Notes: a model not told the origin generated them from the letters alone. A stretch of DNA of 64,000 nucleotides from DASSSQ01 sp963839285 (GCA_963839285.1 CAWIUN010000022.1:114559-178558), one strand, 5' to 3'; positions 38,546 to 47,979 are shown, counted from the first letter of the stretch. Numbers and translations are program-made.

Positions 38546-40049
38546 GGCGGTAGTTCGGGGCGTCCTTCGTGATCGCGATCCCGTGCGGGTGGCTCTCGCG
38601 CAGCCCGGCGCCGGTGATCCGGACGAAGCGGGCCTGCTTGAGCGCCTCGATCGTCGGCGCGCCGCAGTAGCCCATCGCCTGGCGGACGCCGCCGACGAGC
38701 TGGTGCAGCACCGTCCCGACCGGCCCCTTGTAGGGGACGCGGCCCTCGATCCCCTCGGGGATCAGCGCCTCGGAGTCCTCGACGTCGCCCTGGAAGTAGC
38801 GGTCCTTCGAGTAGCCGCGGGCCTTCATCGCGCCGAGCGAGCCCATGCCGCGGTACTCCTTGAAGCGCTCGCCGTGGTAGAGGACGACGTCCCCGGGCGA
38901 CTCGTCCGTCCCGGCCAGCATCGAGCCGAGCATGACCGTGTCGGCGCCGGCCGCGAGCGCCTTCGCGACGTCGCCGGAGGAGGTGACGCCGCCGTCGGCG
39001 ATCACCGGCACGCCGTGGCGCTCGGCCGCCTGGGCGACGTCGTGGATCGCGGTGATCTGCGGGACGCCGACGCCCGCGACGACGCGGGTCGTGCAGATCG
39101 AGCCGGGGCCGATCCCGACCTTGACCGCCGCCGCGCCCGCCTCGCAGAGCGCCTCGGCGGCCTCGGCGGTGGCGATGTTGCCGGCGACGACCTCGACGTC
39201 GAAGGCCTCGGCGAGCCGGCGCACCATCTCGACGACGCCGCGCGAGTGGCCGTGGGCGGTGTCGACGACGAGCACGTCGACGTCCTCGTCGACGAGCGCA
39301 CGGGCCCGCTCGAACGCGTCCGGGCCGACGCCGACGGCGGCCGCGACCCGCAGGCGTCCCCGCTCGTCCTTGGTCGCGAGCGGGTAGTCGATCCGCTTCT
39401 GGATGTCCTTGACCGTGATCAGCCCGCGCAGGCGGCCGTCCTCGTCGACGACGGGCAGCTTCTCGATCTTGTGCCGGTGCAGGAGCGCCTCGGCCTCGGC
39501 CAGGGTCGTCCCGATCGGCGCCGTCACGAGGCCGCGCGAGGTCATCAGCGCCGAGACCGGCTGCCCCGTGTCCGACTCGAAGCGGAGGTCGCGGTTGGTG
39601 AGGATGCCGACGAGCCGCCCGTCCTCGTCCGCGACCGGCAGGCCCGAGATCCGGTAGTGGGACATGACCGAGAGCGCGTGCGCGACGGTGTCGCCGGGTG
39701 CGAGCGTCACCGGCTCGACGATCATGCCCGCCTCCGAGCGCTTGACCCTGTCGACCTCGGCGGCCTGCGCCTCGATCGGGAGGTTGCGGTGGAGGACGCC
39801 GATCCCGCCGGCGCGCGCGAGCGCGATCGCGAGGCGCGCCTCGGTGACGGTGTCCATCGCGGCGGAGACGACCGGCAGCTCGAGCGCGACCTGCCGCGTC
39901 AGCCGGGTCGCGGTCGAGACCTCGTTCGGGAGCACGTCGGACGCCGCCGGCACGAGCAGCACGTCGTCGAAGGTGAGGCCCTCCTTGGCGAACTTCTCCG
40001 TCGTGCCGCCGAGCTCGAGGTGGCCGACGGGGAGCTGCTCGAAGTTCAT
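38538..40049 (-). CDS. guaB: Inosine-5'-monophosphate dehydrogenase
   Basis: A 503-residue IMPDH with two CBS domains at about residues 100-215 (VMSHYRISGLPVADEDGRLV, EKLPVVDEDGRLRGLITVKD). The catalytic Cys loop is GIGPGSICTTRVVAGVGVPQ, followed by ADGGVTSSGDVAKALAAGAD and YRGMGSLGAM. Its length is standard. TATCCT lies 6 nt upstream of the ATG with no Shine-Dalgarno site, a strong leaderless-type start. First gene of guaBA. Confidence 0.97.
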   Translation of the reverse strand: MNFEQLPVGHLELGGTTEKFAKEGLTFDDVLLVPAASDVLPNEVSTATRLTRQVALELPVVSAAMDTVTEARLAIALARAGGIGVLHRNLPIEAQAAEVDRVKRSEAGMIVEPVTLAPGDTVAHALSVMSHYRISGLPVADEDGRLVGILTNRDLRFESDTGQPVSALMTSRGLVTAPIGTTLAEAEALLHRHKIEKLPVVDEDGRLRGLITVKDIQKRIDYPLATKDERGRLRVAAAVGVGPDAFERARALVDEDVDVLVVDTAHGHSRGVVEMVRRLAEAFDVEVVAGNIATAEAAEALCEAGAAAVKVGIGPGSICTTRVVAGVGVPQITAIHDVAQAAERHGVPVIADGGVTSSGDVAKALAAGADTVMLGSMLAGTDESPGDVVLYHGERFKEYRGMGSLGAMKARGYSKDRYFQGDVEDSEALIPEGIEGRVPYKGPVGTVLHQLVGGVRQAMGYCGAPTIEALKQARFVRITGAGLRESHPHGIAITKDAPNYRRG

Positions 40050-40066
40050 CGAGCGAGGATACCGCG

Positions 40067-40276
40067 CTAGCCGGTCGTGCCCGTCGCCGTGTTCGCGGTC
40101 GAGGCGGGCGGCGTCGGCGCCTTCGTCCCGGCCGTGCCGGTCGTCGGCTGGACGGGCTTCGGGTTGACGCCGGGGCTCCGCGTGATCGAGCCGTCGTGGT
40201 TGCCGCCGCAGCCGGCGAGGCCGAAGCCCCCGAGCGAGAGCAGCAGCGCGGCGGTCGTGATCGCGAGCGGGCGCAC
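40067..40276 (-). CDS. Small lipoprotein
   Basis: A 69-residue protein from GTG 40276. It has a lipoprotein signal peptide, VRPLAITTAALLLSLGGFG, followed by the lipobox LAGC. The mature tail is a low-complexity Thr/Pro/Ala/Gly chain (TTGTAGTKAPTPPASTANTA) likely to span cell wall. No domain. It lies between pfkB and guaB on the same strand. Confidence 0.65.
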   Translation of the reverse strand: MRPLAITTAALLLSLGGFGLAGCGGNHDGSITRSPGVNPKPVQPTTGTAGTKAPTPPASTANTATGTTG

Positions 40277-40317
40277 GAGCGGGTTCTCGCCGCCGCCCGC
40301 AGGCCGGAAACGTGGGC

Positions 40318-41277
40318 TCAGAGCTCGAACTGCACGGGCTCGAGCTCGGTCACCTCGACGCTGCCGACGAGCCGCGCGGCCGTGCGCGGGTCGAAGCGGC
40401 CGGCGCCGAGCTCGAGCACCGAGGCCGCACCGGCGGCGACCGCCGCGCGCAGGGCCTCCTCGGCCGGCTTCTCGGCGACGAGCGCGGCGAGGAAGGCCGC
40501 GAGCAGCACGTCGCCGGAGCCGACGGCCGAGACCGCCTCGACCGGCGGCGCGACCGCCCGGAAGCGCCGCAGCTCCCGCTCCTCGCGCAGCAGCGCCAGG
40601 CAGCCGCTCGCCTGCGTGATCAGCACGTTGCGCGCCCCGGTCTCCTGGATCCGGTCGAGCGCGAGCTGGAAGTCCTCGTCGTCGTTCAGCTCCTGGCCGA
40701 CGAGCAGCTCGGCCTCGCTCTGGTTCGGCGAGACGAGGTACGGCCCCGCCTCGACGCCGAGGCGCAGCGGCTCGCCGTCGGAGTCGAGCACGGTGCTGAC
40801 CCCGGCCTTGGCGAGCGTCCGGATCGCCTCGCCGTAGAAGCCCGCGTCGACCTCGCGCGGCAGCGAGCCCGCGAAGACGACGAGCTCGGCGCCCTGCGAG
40901 AGGTACTCGAGCTTCACGAGCAGGATCTCGAGCTCGGAGTCGCGCACGGCCGGCCCCCACTCGTTGATCTCGGAGTAGGTGTTCCCGGTCGGGTCGACGA
41001 CCGCGGTCGACGTGCGCGACTCGCCCTCGATCTGGACGAAGTCGTTCAGGATCGCCTCGCTCTGCAGCTCGCGCACGATCCGCTGGCCCGTGCGGCCGCC
41101 CGCGAGGCCGGTGGCGACGACCGGCACGCCGAGCGTCTTCAGCGCGCGGGCGACGTTCAGCCCCTTGCCGCCGGCGAGCGTCAGCGCCGCGCTCGCCCGG
41201 TGCCGCTGCCCGAGCTGGAAGTTCGGGACGGTCAGCGTGCGGTCGACGGCCGCGTTCATGGTCACGGTCACGATCAT
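40318..41277 (-). CDS. PfkB-family sugar-phosphate kinase, 1-phosphofructokinase-like
   Basis: A 319-residue ribokinase-fold enzyme. The start is set at MIVTVTMNAAVDRTLTVPNF, the typical beginning of 1-phosphofructokinase/tagatose-6-P kinase. GGKGLNVARALKTLGVPVVA is the N-terminal PfkB signature. The catalytic loop is SAVGSGDVLLAAFLAALVAE, with the catalytic Asp in GSGD. No fructose PTS gene is nearby, so the phosphorylated sugar is open (fructose-1-P or fructose-6-P). Confidence 0.9.
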   Translation of the reverse strand: MIVTVTMNAAVDRTLTVPNFQLGQRHRASAALTLAGGKGLNVARALKTLGVPVVATGLAGGRTGQRIVRELQSEAILNDFVQIEGESRTSTAVVDPTGNTYSEINEWGPAVRDSELEILLVKLEYLSQGAELVVFAGSLPREVDAGFYGEAIRTLAKAGVSTVLDSDGEPLRLGVEAGPYLVSPNQSEAELLVGQELNDDEDFQLALDRIQETGARNVLITQASGCLALLREERELRRFRAVAPPVEAVSAVGSGDVLLAAFLAALVAEKPAEEALRAAVAAGAASVLELGAGRFDPRTAARLVGSVEVTELEPVQFEL

Positions 41278-41287
41278 CGGCTGCCGC

Positions 41288-42412
41288 TCACCGTATCCAC
41301 CCCCACGCATGCCGTGCGGCACGGCCGGCCGTCCAGGCGGCCCGGTCGAGCAAGCCGGGGCGCCCGACCGACCGCGCCGCGACGAGCCGGCGGCGGGCGA
41401 CGAGCTTCCCGCCCGCGGTCACGCGCACCTCGCCGAGGGGCCGGCCCTTGCGGACGGGGAGCGCCAGCGCGGCGGGCGCGACCACGGTCTCGACGAGCGG
41501 CCGCTGCAGGCGCACGACCGCGGTCGCGGGGCGCTCGGCGACGAGCGCGAGCGGCGCCCGGCCGTAGGGGAGCCGGACGGTCGCGTAGACGCGGCCGCCG
41601 GCGACGACGTCGGCGACGCGGTACTGCGAGAGCCCGTAGGCGAGCAGCGCCGAGAGGTCGGCGTTCCTGACCGCGCGGTCGGGCGAGCCGAGGATCGTCG
41701 CGTAGATCGTCGTCCCGCGCCCGCGGGCCGCCGCGACCTGCGACCAGCCGGCGCCGGCGGTGTGCCCGGTCTTGACCCCGAGCAGGTGCGGGAAGGTCGC
41801 GAGCAGGTCGTTCCACGTGTGCAGCGTGCGCCCGCCGGCGATCGTGTCGACCTGCCTGCGCACCGTCTGCCGCACGAACGGGATCCGCATCGCGGTCCAG
41901 GCGAGCTTCGTCACGTCGCGGGCGGTCGAGACGTGGCCGGGCGCGTCGAGGCCGTCCGGCCGGACGAAGTGCGTGTGGGCGAGCCCGAGCTCGCGCGCCT
42001 TCTCGTTCATCAGCCGCGCGAAGGCGGGGAAGGAGCCGGCGACGTGGAGGGCCAGCGCGTCGGCGGCGTTGTTGGCGCTCTGGATCAGCGCCGCCTCGAT
42101 CAGGTCGTGGACGGTCAGCCGCTCGCCGGCCCGCAGCGGGATCGAGGACTCGCCGACGGCGGCGGCGCGCGGGTCGATCGCGACCTGGTCGGAGAGCTTC
42201 GCGTGCTCGAGCACGACGAGGACGGTCATCAGCTTCGTGATCGAGGCGATCGGCAGCGGCCGGTCCGGCTCGCGCGAGGCGAGCACCTCGCCGGTCGCCG
42301 TGTTCTCGACCAGGAAGGCGCGGGCGTCGACCCGGTCGAGCGGCGAGGTCGCCGCCGCGGGAGCCGCGAGCGCGAGCGCGGCCAGGAGGGCTGCGACGAG
42401 CCGGAGCCTCAC
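41288..42412 (-). CDS. Secreted D-alanyl-D-alanine carboxypeptidase (S11 penicillin-binding protein)
   Basis: A 374-residue exported protein with signal peptide VRLRLVAALLAALALAAPAA. All three penicillin-binding motifs are present: SxxK in PIASITKLMTVLVVL, SxN in LIQSANNAADALALH, and KTG in LLGVKTGHTAGAGWSQVAAA. A ~100-residue beta-rich C-terminal domain follows, as in DacA/DacB-type enzymes. It lies between the LysM protein and pfkB on the same strand. It would trim peptidoglycan pentapeptides, consistent with alr and murI in the window. Confidence 0.93.
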   Translation of the reverse strand: MRLRLVAALLAALALAAPAAATSPLDRVDARAFLVENTATGEVLASREPDRPLPIASITKLMTVLVVLEHAKLSDQVAIDPRAAAVGESSIPLRAGERLTVHDLIEAALIQSANNAADALALHVAGSFPAFARLMNEKARELGLAHTHFVRPDGLDAPGHVSTARDVTKLAWTAMRIPFVRQTVRRQVDTIAGGRTLHTWNDLLATFPHLLGVKTGHTAGAGWSQVAAARGRGTTIYATILGSPDRAVRNADLSALLAYGLSQYRVADVVAGGRVYATVRLPYGRAPLALVAERPATAVVRLQRPLVETVVAPAALALPVRKGRPLGEVRVTAGGKLVARRRLVAARSVGRPGLLDRAAWTAGRAARHAWGWIR

Positions 42413-42429
42413 CGGGCGAAGTCTAGAGG

Positions 42430-42814
42430 TCAGCGAACGCGGATCGACTGGCCGACGTGCAGCGAGGTCGAGCTGACGCCGGGGTTGAGCGCCTCGAGCT
42501 CGGCGACGGTCGTGCCGTGGCTCGGCCGCGATCGAGCCGAAGGTGTCGCCGGCCTGCACCTGGTAGGTCTCGGCGCCGGCGGCGGGCGTCGTCGACGGCT
42601 TCTGCGACGCCGGCTTCGCGGTCGTCGCCGGCGGCGCGGTCGTCGTCGCAGCGGGCACGCTCGCGGTCGTCGTCGTCCGCCGCACGTGCTCGCCGAAGGA
42701 GCCGCGCACGAGCAGGACCGCGACCGTGACCGCGACGAGGAAGGCCGCCGGGGCGCCGTAGTGCTGCCAGCCCGAGGCCTGCCGCGGCGGCTGTCTGCGC
42801 TTTGCCGTCGCCAT
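42430..42814 (-). CDS. LysM-domain membrane-anchored protein, one frameshift
   Basis: About 127 residues: a basic cytosolic start (MATAKRRQPPRQASG), one membrane helix (PAAFLVAVTVAVLLVRGSF), a Thr/Pro/Ala linker and a single C-terminal LysM domain (TYQVQAGDTFGSIAAE, then HGTTVAELEALNPGVSSTSL-HVGQSIRV). An extra base near 42520 splits the LysM domain. LysM binds peptidoglycan. It starts 4 bp after pyrF and precedes the carboxypeptidase, so it is probably part of a cell-wall operon. Confidence 0.8.
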
Positions 42815-42818
42815 GCCG

Positions 42819-43709
42819 CTACCAGCCGGACGCGGCCCAGATCTCGCGCCGCAGCCGCGCGGCCTCGGCTCCGGCCGCGGTGCGCCAGTCCTCGTCGCTC
42901 GAGCGGTGGGCGTAGATGACCGAGCGGGAGGCGTTCACGACCGCGCTCGCCGGCCCGCTCCGGAAGGCCCGCGCGATCTCCGCCGGCGAGGCGCCCTGCT
43001 CGCCGACGCCGGGCAGGAGCAGGATCGCCCGCGGCAGCAGCGTCCGCGCCTCGGCGACCGCCCGCGGGTGCGTGGCCCCGACGACGGCGCCGACCGAGGA
43101 GAGCCCGCGCTCGCCGACCAGCTCCTCGCCCCACTCGGCGACGAGCCGGGCGACGTGCTGCCAGAGGGTCGAGCCGTCCTTGAGCACGACGTCCTGGACG
43201 TCGGCGCCCGCGTTCGAGGTCTTGACGAGGCAGAAGATGCCCGCGCCGTGCAGGCGGCAGGCCGACAGGAACGGCTCGACCGACTCGCGGCCGAGGTACG
43301 GGTTGACGGTCAGCGCGTCCGCCCGGCCCTCGAGGTAGGCGGCCGCGTAGGCGCGGGCGGTCGAGCCGATGTCGGCGCGCTTGCCGTCCGCGATCACGAG
43401 CAGGCCCGCCTCGCGCGCGTACGCGCAGACCTCCTCGAAGGCGCGCAGGCCCGCGGCGCCGAGCGCCTCGAAGAACGCGAGCTGCGGCTTGACGGCGACC
43501 GCGTGCGGGCAGACGGCGTCGACGATGCCGCGGCAGAACCGCTCGACGGCGTCCGCCGGGCTCGGCTCGCCGCGCAGCTCGACCGGCAGGAGCTCGAGCC
43601 GCGGGTCGAGCCCGACGACGAGCTGGCTCTGCTTGCGGTCGACGGCGTCCGCGAGGCGGTCGCCGAAGAGCGCCGTCTGCGTCCGGGCGGCCTCCGTGTC
43701 CTGGGCCAT
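42819..43709 (-). CDS. pyrF: Orotidine-5'-phosphate decarboxylase, type 2
   Basis: A 296-residue enzyme of the PyrF type 2 subfamily (longer than E. coli PyrF). The catalytic Lys/Asp array is LLVIADGKRADIGSTARAYA (D-x-K-x2-D). The substrate region LVVGLDPRLELLPVE is at the N-terminus and ILLLPGVGEQGASPAEIARA near the end. TACGCT lies 7 nt upstream of the ATG (leaderless pattern). pyrE is 0.5 kb upstream beyond hup, so two pyrimidine genes are grouped here. Confidence 0.95.
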   Translation of the reverse strand: MAQDTEAARTQTALFGDRLADAVDRKQSQLVVGLDPRLELLPVELRGEPSPADAVERFCRGIVDAVCPHAVAVKPQLAFFEALGAAGLRAFEEVCAYAREAGLLVIADGKRADIGSTARAYAAAYLEGRADALTVNPYLGRESVEPFLSACRLHGAGIFCLVKTSNAGADVQDVVLKDGSTLWQHVARLVAEWGEELVGERGLSSVGAVVGATHPRAVAEARTLLPRAILLLPGVGEQGASPAEIARAFRSGPASAVVNASRSVIYAHRSSDEDWRTAAGAEAARLRREIWAASGW

Positions 43710-43759
43710 CGCCCTCAGCGTAGCCGCGCTGCCGGGCGGCGGCCCGACCCCGGACGCGC

Positions 43760-43785
43760 CGACGGCCGCGCGTGCGCGGCCGTCG
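43760..43785. terminator. Perfect 12-bp hairpin between hup and pyrF
   Basis: CGACGGCCGCGC, a 2-nt loop GT, then GCGCGGCCGTCG, a perfect 12-bp stem. It is downstream of hup (minus strand) and 51 bp before the pyrF ATG. There is no T-tract. It most likely ends the hup transcript. Confidence 0.65.
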
Positions 43786-43814
43786 GCGAATCCTCGGAGG
43801 AGGGGCAGAGCGTG

Positions 43815-44096
43815 CTAGCCGCCCTTCACCGCCTGCTTCAGCTGGCTGCCCGCGGAGAACTTCGGCACGGTCGCGGCCGGAATGGTGACCTTCTCGCTCG
43901 GGTTGCGCGGGTTGACTCCCTGGCGCTCCGCCCTGCGCGAGGTGCTGAACTTGCCGAATCCGGTGAACGCCACCTCGCCGCCGCCCTTCAGCGTGTCGGT
44001 GACCGTCTCCAGAAACGCGTCGACGGCCTTCCCTGCGTCGCGGCGGGACAGTCCGGACTTGTCCGCCAGCTTGTCCACGAACTCCTGCTTGGTCAC
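43815..44096 (-). CDS. hup: HU-family nucleoid-associated DNA-binding protein
   Basis: A 93-residue HU/IHF protein. It begins MTKQEFVDKLADKSGLSRRD, with the beta-arm FGKFSTSRRAERQGVNPRNP (the conserved Arg/Pro arm tip RNP) and a helical end. It does not carry the long Lys/Ala tail of mycobacterial HupB. The GTG start has AGGGAGGAG about 6 nt upstream. A promoter is proposed at 44136-44164. Confidence 0.96.
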   Translation of the reverse strand: MTKQEFVDKLADKSGLSRRDAGKAVDAFLETVTDTLKGGGEVAFTGFGKFSTSRRAERQGVNPRNPSEKVTIPAATVPKFSAGSQLKQAVKGG

Positions 44097-44135
44097 TACC
44101 TCTCCTCCCTGTGGGAACTAGCTCAACGGCGGTGG

Positions 44136-44164
44136 ACCCTACCAGCCCACCGCTTTCCGCTCAA
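44136..44164 (-). promoter_or_regulatory. Probable sigma-70-type promoter of hup
   Basis: On the minus strand, TTGAGC (44159-44164) is followed after 17 bp by TAGGGT (44136-44141), 40 bp before the hup start. An imperfect dyad (GCGGTGG...CCACCGC) overlaps the spacer. Confidence 0.4.
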
Positions 44165-44189
44165 CCATGCGGGTTTGCGGCATTTTCTT

Positions 44190-44720
44190 CTACGTAAGGG
44201 CGAAATCTCCTGCGCGAAAGAGGGCCCGCAGGCGGACGGCGTGCCGCGCGAGCTCGTCCGCGCCCCCCTCCTCGCGGTCGACGACGCACACCGCGGTGTG
44301 GACGACGAGGCCCCCCTCGCGCAGCGCCGCGACCGCCTCGAGCGCCGCGCCGCCGCTCGTGACGACGTCCTCGACGAGGCAGACGCACTCGCCCTCGGCG
44401 AAGACGCCCTCGAGCCGGTTCGAGGTCCCGTAGCCCTTCGCCTCCTTGCGCACGATCAGGAACGGCAGGCCCGACTCGAGCGACGCGGCCGCCGCGAGCG
44501 GGACGGCGCCGAGCTCCGGCGCCGCCAGCCGGACGGCGCCGGGCTCGTGCTCGGCGACCGCGGCCGCGATCCGCTCGCCGATCGGGCGCAGCAGGTCGGG
44601 CCGGGTCTCGAAGCGGTACTTGTCGAGGTAGTACTTCGAGCGCCTGCCGGAGCGGAGCAGGAAGTCGCCCTCGAGGTAGGCGTGGGCGCGGATCGCGTCG
44701 CGCAGCTCGTCGTCGGTCAC
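44190..44720 (-). CDS. pyrE: Orotate phosphoribosyltransferase
   Basis: A 176-residue type I PRTase. The PRPP-binding motif is CVCLVEDVVTSGGAALEAVA. The flexible loop region is FLIVRKEAKGYGTSNRLEGV and the N-terminus has GDFLLRSGRRSKYYLDKYRF. Its length is normal. It overlaps the preceding 65-residue gene by 4 bp and supplies OMP for PyrF. Confidence 0.95.
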   Translation of the reverse strand: MTDDELRDAIRAHAYLEGDFLLRSGRRSKYYLDKYRFETRPDLLRPIGERIAAAVAEHEPGAVRLAAPELGAVPLAAAASLESGLPFLIVRKEAKGYGTSNRLEGVFAEGECVCLVEDVVTSGGAALEAVAALREGGLVVHTAVCVVDREEGGADELARHAVRLRALFRAGDFALT

Positions 44721-44914
44721 GCCCGCAGGATCTCCTCGGCGAGCGCCGTCAGGGCCGCCGCGCCGGGCGAGCCCGCCGGCAGCGTCACGACCGAGCCGTC
44801 CTCGTAGGTGAGCTCGACGCGCCGGGCGCGCGCGGCGGCGCCCCTGCGGTAGAGCACCGGGCCGGCGAGCGAGCCGGCGAGGAGCAGCGCCGAGAGCAGC
44901 CTACGCCGCGCCAT
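44717..44914 (-). CDS. Small membrane-anchored protein (65 residues)
   Basis: MARRRLLSALLLAGSLAGPV forms an N-terminal membrane helix or signal. The rest is a short soluble tail: RRVELTYEDGSVVTLPAGSP, then GAAALTALAEEILRA. It overlaps both neighbours (13 bp with the roadblock gene, 4 bp with pyrE), so it is translationally coupled to them. Function unknown. Confidence 0.65.
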   Translation of the reverse strand: MARRRLLSALLLAGSLAGPVLYRRGAAARARRVELTYEDGSVVTLPAGSPGAAALTALAEEILRA

Positions 44915-45302
44915 CGGCCTGCTTCTTCGGCGCGCGCCTGCGCTTCGGCTTCGGCTTCGGCGCCTCCTCGAGGCTCTTCAGGCAGCGCTCCAGGTCGTAG
45001 AAGACGAGCCCGGCGGTCGGCGTCCTGCCCGTCGTCGCGACGAGCGTGCGGCCCTCGCGGCGGACGACGAAGACGCTGCCGGCGCCGGTCCCGGCCTCGA
45101 GCCGGCGGGGCTCCTCGCCGTCGCGGCCGCCCACCTCGCGGGCGCGCTCGAGCAGGCGCCGCGCGCCGACGGCGATGCGGCCGGCGCGCTCCGCGTCGTC
45201 GGGCGTCGAGGCGACGACCGCCCCCGACTCGTCGAGCAGCACCGCCGCCTCGATCTCCGACGAGATCTCGGTCAGGTCGGCGAGCGCCCGGGCTGCGTCC
45301 AT
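44901..45302 (-). CDS. Roadblock/LC7-domain protein with basic tail
   Basis: A 133-residue protein. The LC7-like fold is suggested by LTEISSEIEAAVLLDESGAV and SVFVVRREGRTLVATTGRTP, followed by a Lys/Arg/Pro-rich C-terminus (APKPKPKRRRAPKKQADGAA). In actinobacteria such domains partner small GTPases or act as simple scaffolds, but no MglA-like GTPase is next to it. The ATG at 45302 has TAGGTT 8 nt upstream (leaderless pattern). Head of the roadblock - 65-aa - pyrE run, divergent from yihY. Confidence 0.75.
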   Translation of the reverse strand: MDAARALADLTEISSEIEAAVLLDESGAVVASTPDDAERAGRIAVGARRLLERAREVGGRDGEEPRRLEAGTGAGSVFVVRREGRTLVATTGRTPTAGLVFYDLERCLKSLEEAPKPKPKRRRAPKKQADGAA

Positions 45303-45338
45303 CGCCGCCGAACCTAGCAGGGAGCGATACTCCGCCGC

Positions 45339-46116
45339 ATGCGGAGGGTGATCTTCAAGTTCTTCGCCGACCGCGGCCCGCATCTCGCGGCGATGATCGC
45401 CTACTTCGCGCTGCTCTCCTTCGTGCCGCTGCTCTTCCTCGCCCTGTCGCTGCTCGGGCTCGCCGGCCGCTTCGACGAGTCGAGCTTCCTGATCCACGAG
45501 CTCGAGCGCGCCTTCCCCGGCACCTCGCTGAACACGATCCTGAACGCGGTCCGCTCGATCCAGCGCAACTCGGCCACGCTCGGGATCGTCGGCGGCGCCG
45601 TCCTGCTCTGGAGCTCGCTCTCGCTCTTCTCGGTGCTCGAGTCGGCCTTCAACATCGTCTACGGCCGCCCGAACCGGCGCTTCCTGCACGGGAAGGCGCT
45701 CGCGACGGTGATGCTCGTCGGCATGCTCGTGACCCTGTTCGCGAGCCTGCTGACCGGCTCGCTCGGGGTCGAGTTCCTGCAGCGCTACGCGGGCGGCGTG
45801 ATCGGCAACTCCTACGTCGCCTACGCGCTCTCGGTCGCGGTCTCCCTCGCCGGGGTCTTCCTCTTCGTCGTCGCGGCCTACTACCTGCTGACGAACGTGC
45901 GCCTCGAGGTGCGCGACGTGCTGCCGGGGGCGATCTTCGCCGCGATCGTGCTCGAGGCGAGCTTCCAGGCGATCCCGGTCTACCTGCGGCTCGTCCGCCA
46001 CCTGCCCGCGCAGGCGATCGGCGGGCCCGGCGATCCTGCTCGTCTGGCTCTACGTGATGGCGAACGTGATCGTGCTCGGCGCCGAGATCAACTGGGCCGT
46101 GCGGCGCCCTCGGTAG
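45339..46116 (+). CDS. YihY/UPF0761 family inner-membrane protein, one frameshift
   Basis: About 258 residues with six membrane helices. It begins MRRVIFKFFADRGPHLAAMI, with AYFALLSFVPLLFLALSLLG typical of the YihY (formerly 'ribonuclease BN') family. An extra base near 46026 disrupts the sixth helix; the corrected end is LLVWLYVMANVIVLGAEINW followed by AVRRPR and a TAG at 46114. The family is not a nuclease and its role is undefined. The 36-bp gap to the divergent roadblock gene holds both starts. Confidence 0.87.
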
Positions 46117-46182
46117 TTCGCCGAAGGCACGATCCGAGCGCGGGACGATGCCCGCGGGCAGCCGCGGACGGATTCTCCGGCC

Positions 46183-47839
46183 ATGACAACCACGCCCGAA
46201 TCCATGCCCGCGAGCCTCGAGATCGCGCGCGCCGCCCGGCTGCGGCCGATCGGCGAGGTCGCCTCGGAGCTCGGCGTCGAGCCCGACGAGCTCGACCTCT
46301 ACGGCTCCACCAAGGCCAAGATCGACCTCGGCATCCTCGAGCGGCTGCGCGAGCGCCCCGACGGGCGCCTCGTCTGCGTGACCGCGATCACCCCGACCCG
46401 CGCCGGCGAGGGCAAGACGACGACCGCGATCGCGCTGACCGAGGCGCTCGGCACGCTCGGCAACCGCGCGGCGCTCTGCCTGCGCGAGCCCTCCCTCGGC
46501 CCCGTCTTCGGGATCAAGGGCGGCGGCGCGGGCGGCGGCTTCGCCCAGGTGGTGCCGATGGAGGAGCTGAACCTCCACTTCACCGGCGACATCCACGCGA
46601 TCGGCGCGGCCAACAACCTGCTCGCGGCGATGCTCGACGCGCACCTGCTGCACGGCAACGAGCTCGACGTCGACCCGCTGACGATCACCTGGCGGCGGTG
46701 CCTCGACATGAACGACCGCGCGCCTGCGGGACGTCGTGATCGGGCTCGGCGGCAAGGCGAACGGGATCCCGCGCGAGAGCGGCTTCGACATCACGGCCGC
46801 CTCGGAGGTGATGGCGATCGTCGCCGTCGCCCGCGACCTGCACGACCTGCACCGCCGCCTCGCCGCGATCACCGTCGCCCGCACCCGGGACGGCGAGCCG
46901 GTGACGGCGGGCGCGCTGAAGGCCGCCGGCCCGATGACCGTGCTGCTGCGCGAGGCGATCAGACCGAACCTGATCCAGACGCTCGAGGGCCAGCCCGCCT
47001 TCGTGCACGCGGGGCCGTTCGCGAACATCGCCTCGGGCAACAACTCGCTCGTCGCCGACCTGGTCGCGCTCAAGCTCGCCGACACGGTCGTGACCGAGAG
47101 CGGCTTCGGCTCGGACATGGGCTTCGAGAAGTTCGCGAACATCGTCGCGCGGGCGGGCGGGATCCAGCCCGCGGCGGTCGTGCTCGTCGCGACCGTGCCG
47201 ACGCTGCAGGCCCACGGCGACGGCGACATGGAGGTCGGGGCGGCCAACCTGGCGCGGCACCTCGAGATCGTCCGCTCGCTCGGCTACGACCCGGTCGTCG
47301 CGATCAACCGCCACCCGAGCGACTCGCGGGCCGAGGTCGAGCAGGCGCGGCAGCTGGCGCTCTCGGCCGGCGCCCGGACCGCGCTCGTCTCGGACGGCTT
47401 CGAGCACGGCGGCGCCGGGGCCACGGTCCTCGCCGAGGCGGTGCTCGAGGCCTGCGAGAGCCCCGGGCAGCTGCAGCAGACCTACGCGCTCGGCGACCCG
47501 CTCGAGACGAAGCTCGAGCGGCTGGCGCGGCTCTACGGCGCCGACGGGATCGACCTGCTCCCGGCCGCGCGCGCGTCGCTCGCCCGGCTCGAGGAGGAAG
47601 GGCTCGGCGAGCTGCCCGTCTGCATGGCGAAGACGCACCTCTCGCTCTCGCACGACCCGGCCCTCGGCGCCAGCCCGACCGGCTACACGCTGCCGATCCG
47701 CGAGCTGCGCGCCTACACCGGCGCCGGCTGGATCGTCGCGCTCTGCGGCGAGATGATGACGATGCCCGGCCTGCCGGCGAAGCCGGCCGCGTTCGGGATC
47801 GACATCGACGAGCGCGGCCGGACGGTCGGGCTCTTCTGA
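46183..47839 (+). CDS. fhs: Formate-tetrahydrofolate ligase, one frameshift
   Basis: About 551 residues, the normal length. It begins with ARAARLRPIGEVASELGVEP. The P-loop-like ATP site is AITPTRAGEGKTTTAIALTE, and FTGDIHAIGAANNLLAAMLD is the FTL signature, with GGAGGGFAQVVPMEELNLHF before it. The second half has NIASGNNSLVADLVALKLAD and ends AAFGIDIDERGRTVGLF. A single extra C near 46724 breaks NDRA-LRDVVIGLGGKANGI. It makes 10-formyl-THF from formate. A palindromic repeat begins 5 bp after the stop. Confidence 0.95.
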
Positions 47840-47843
47840 CCAC

Positions 47844-47979
47844 CCAGGTGACGATTCGTCACAAGCGCCGGCCGCGTCGACTCCCGACGCGGTGCGGCGC
47901 CTTGTGACGAATCGTCACTTGGAAAGCCGCAGCATCACGCACCGGACGCAGCACCGCCTCGTGACGAATCGTCACTTGG
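47844..47979. repeat. Three-copy palindromic repeat cluster (GTGACGATTCGTCAC core)
   Basis: Three copies of a 22-nt palindromic unit lie at 47844-47865 (plus orientation), 47901-47922 and 47958-47979 (both minus). Each has GTGACGA-T-TCGTCAC, an exact 7+7 bp dyad, flanked by CCAR on one side and AAG (or GAG) on the other. The cluster fills the gap between the convergent fhs and rdgB genes, and the last copy contains the rdgB stop codon. Two more copies sit at 63.9 kb. Possible roles are a two-way terminator, a REP element or a protein-binding site. Confidence 0.8.

Noticed and set aside
47844..47979. CRISPR array
   Set aside because: Only three copies, in mixed orientation, with palindromic units and 35-nt gaps, and no cas genes nearby.
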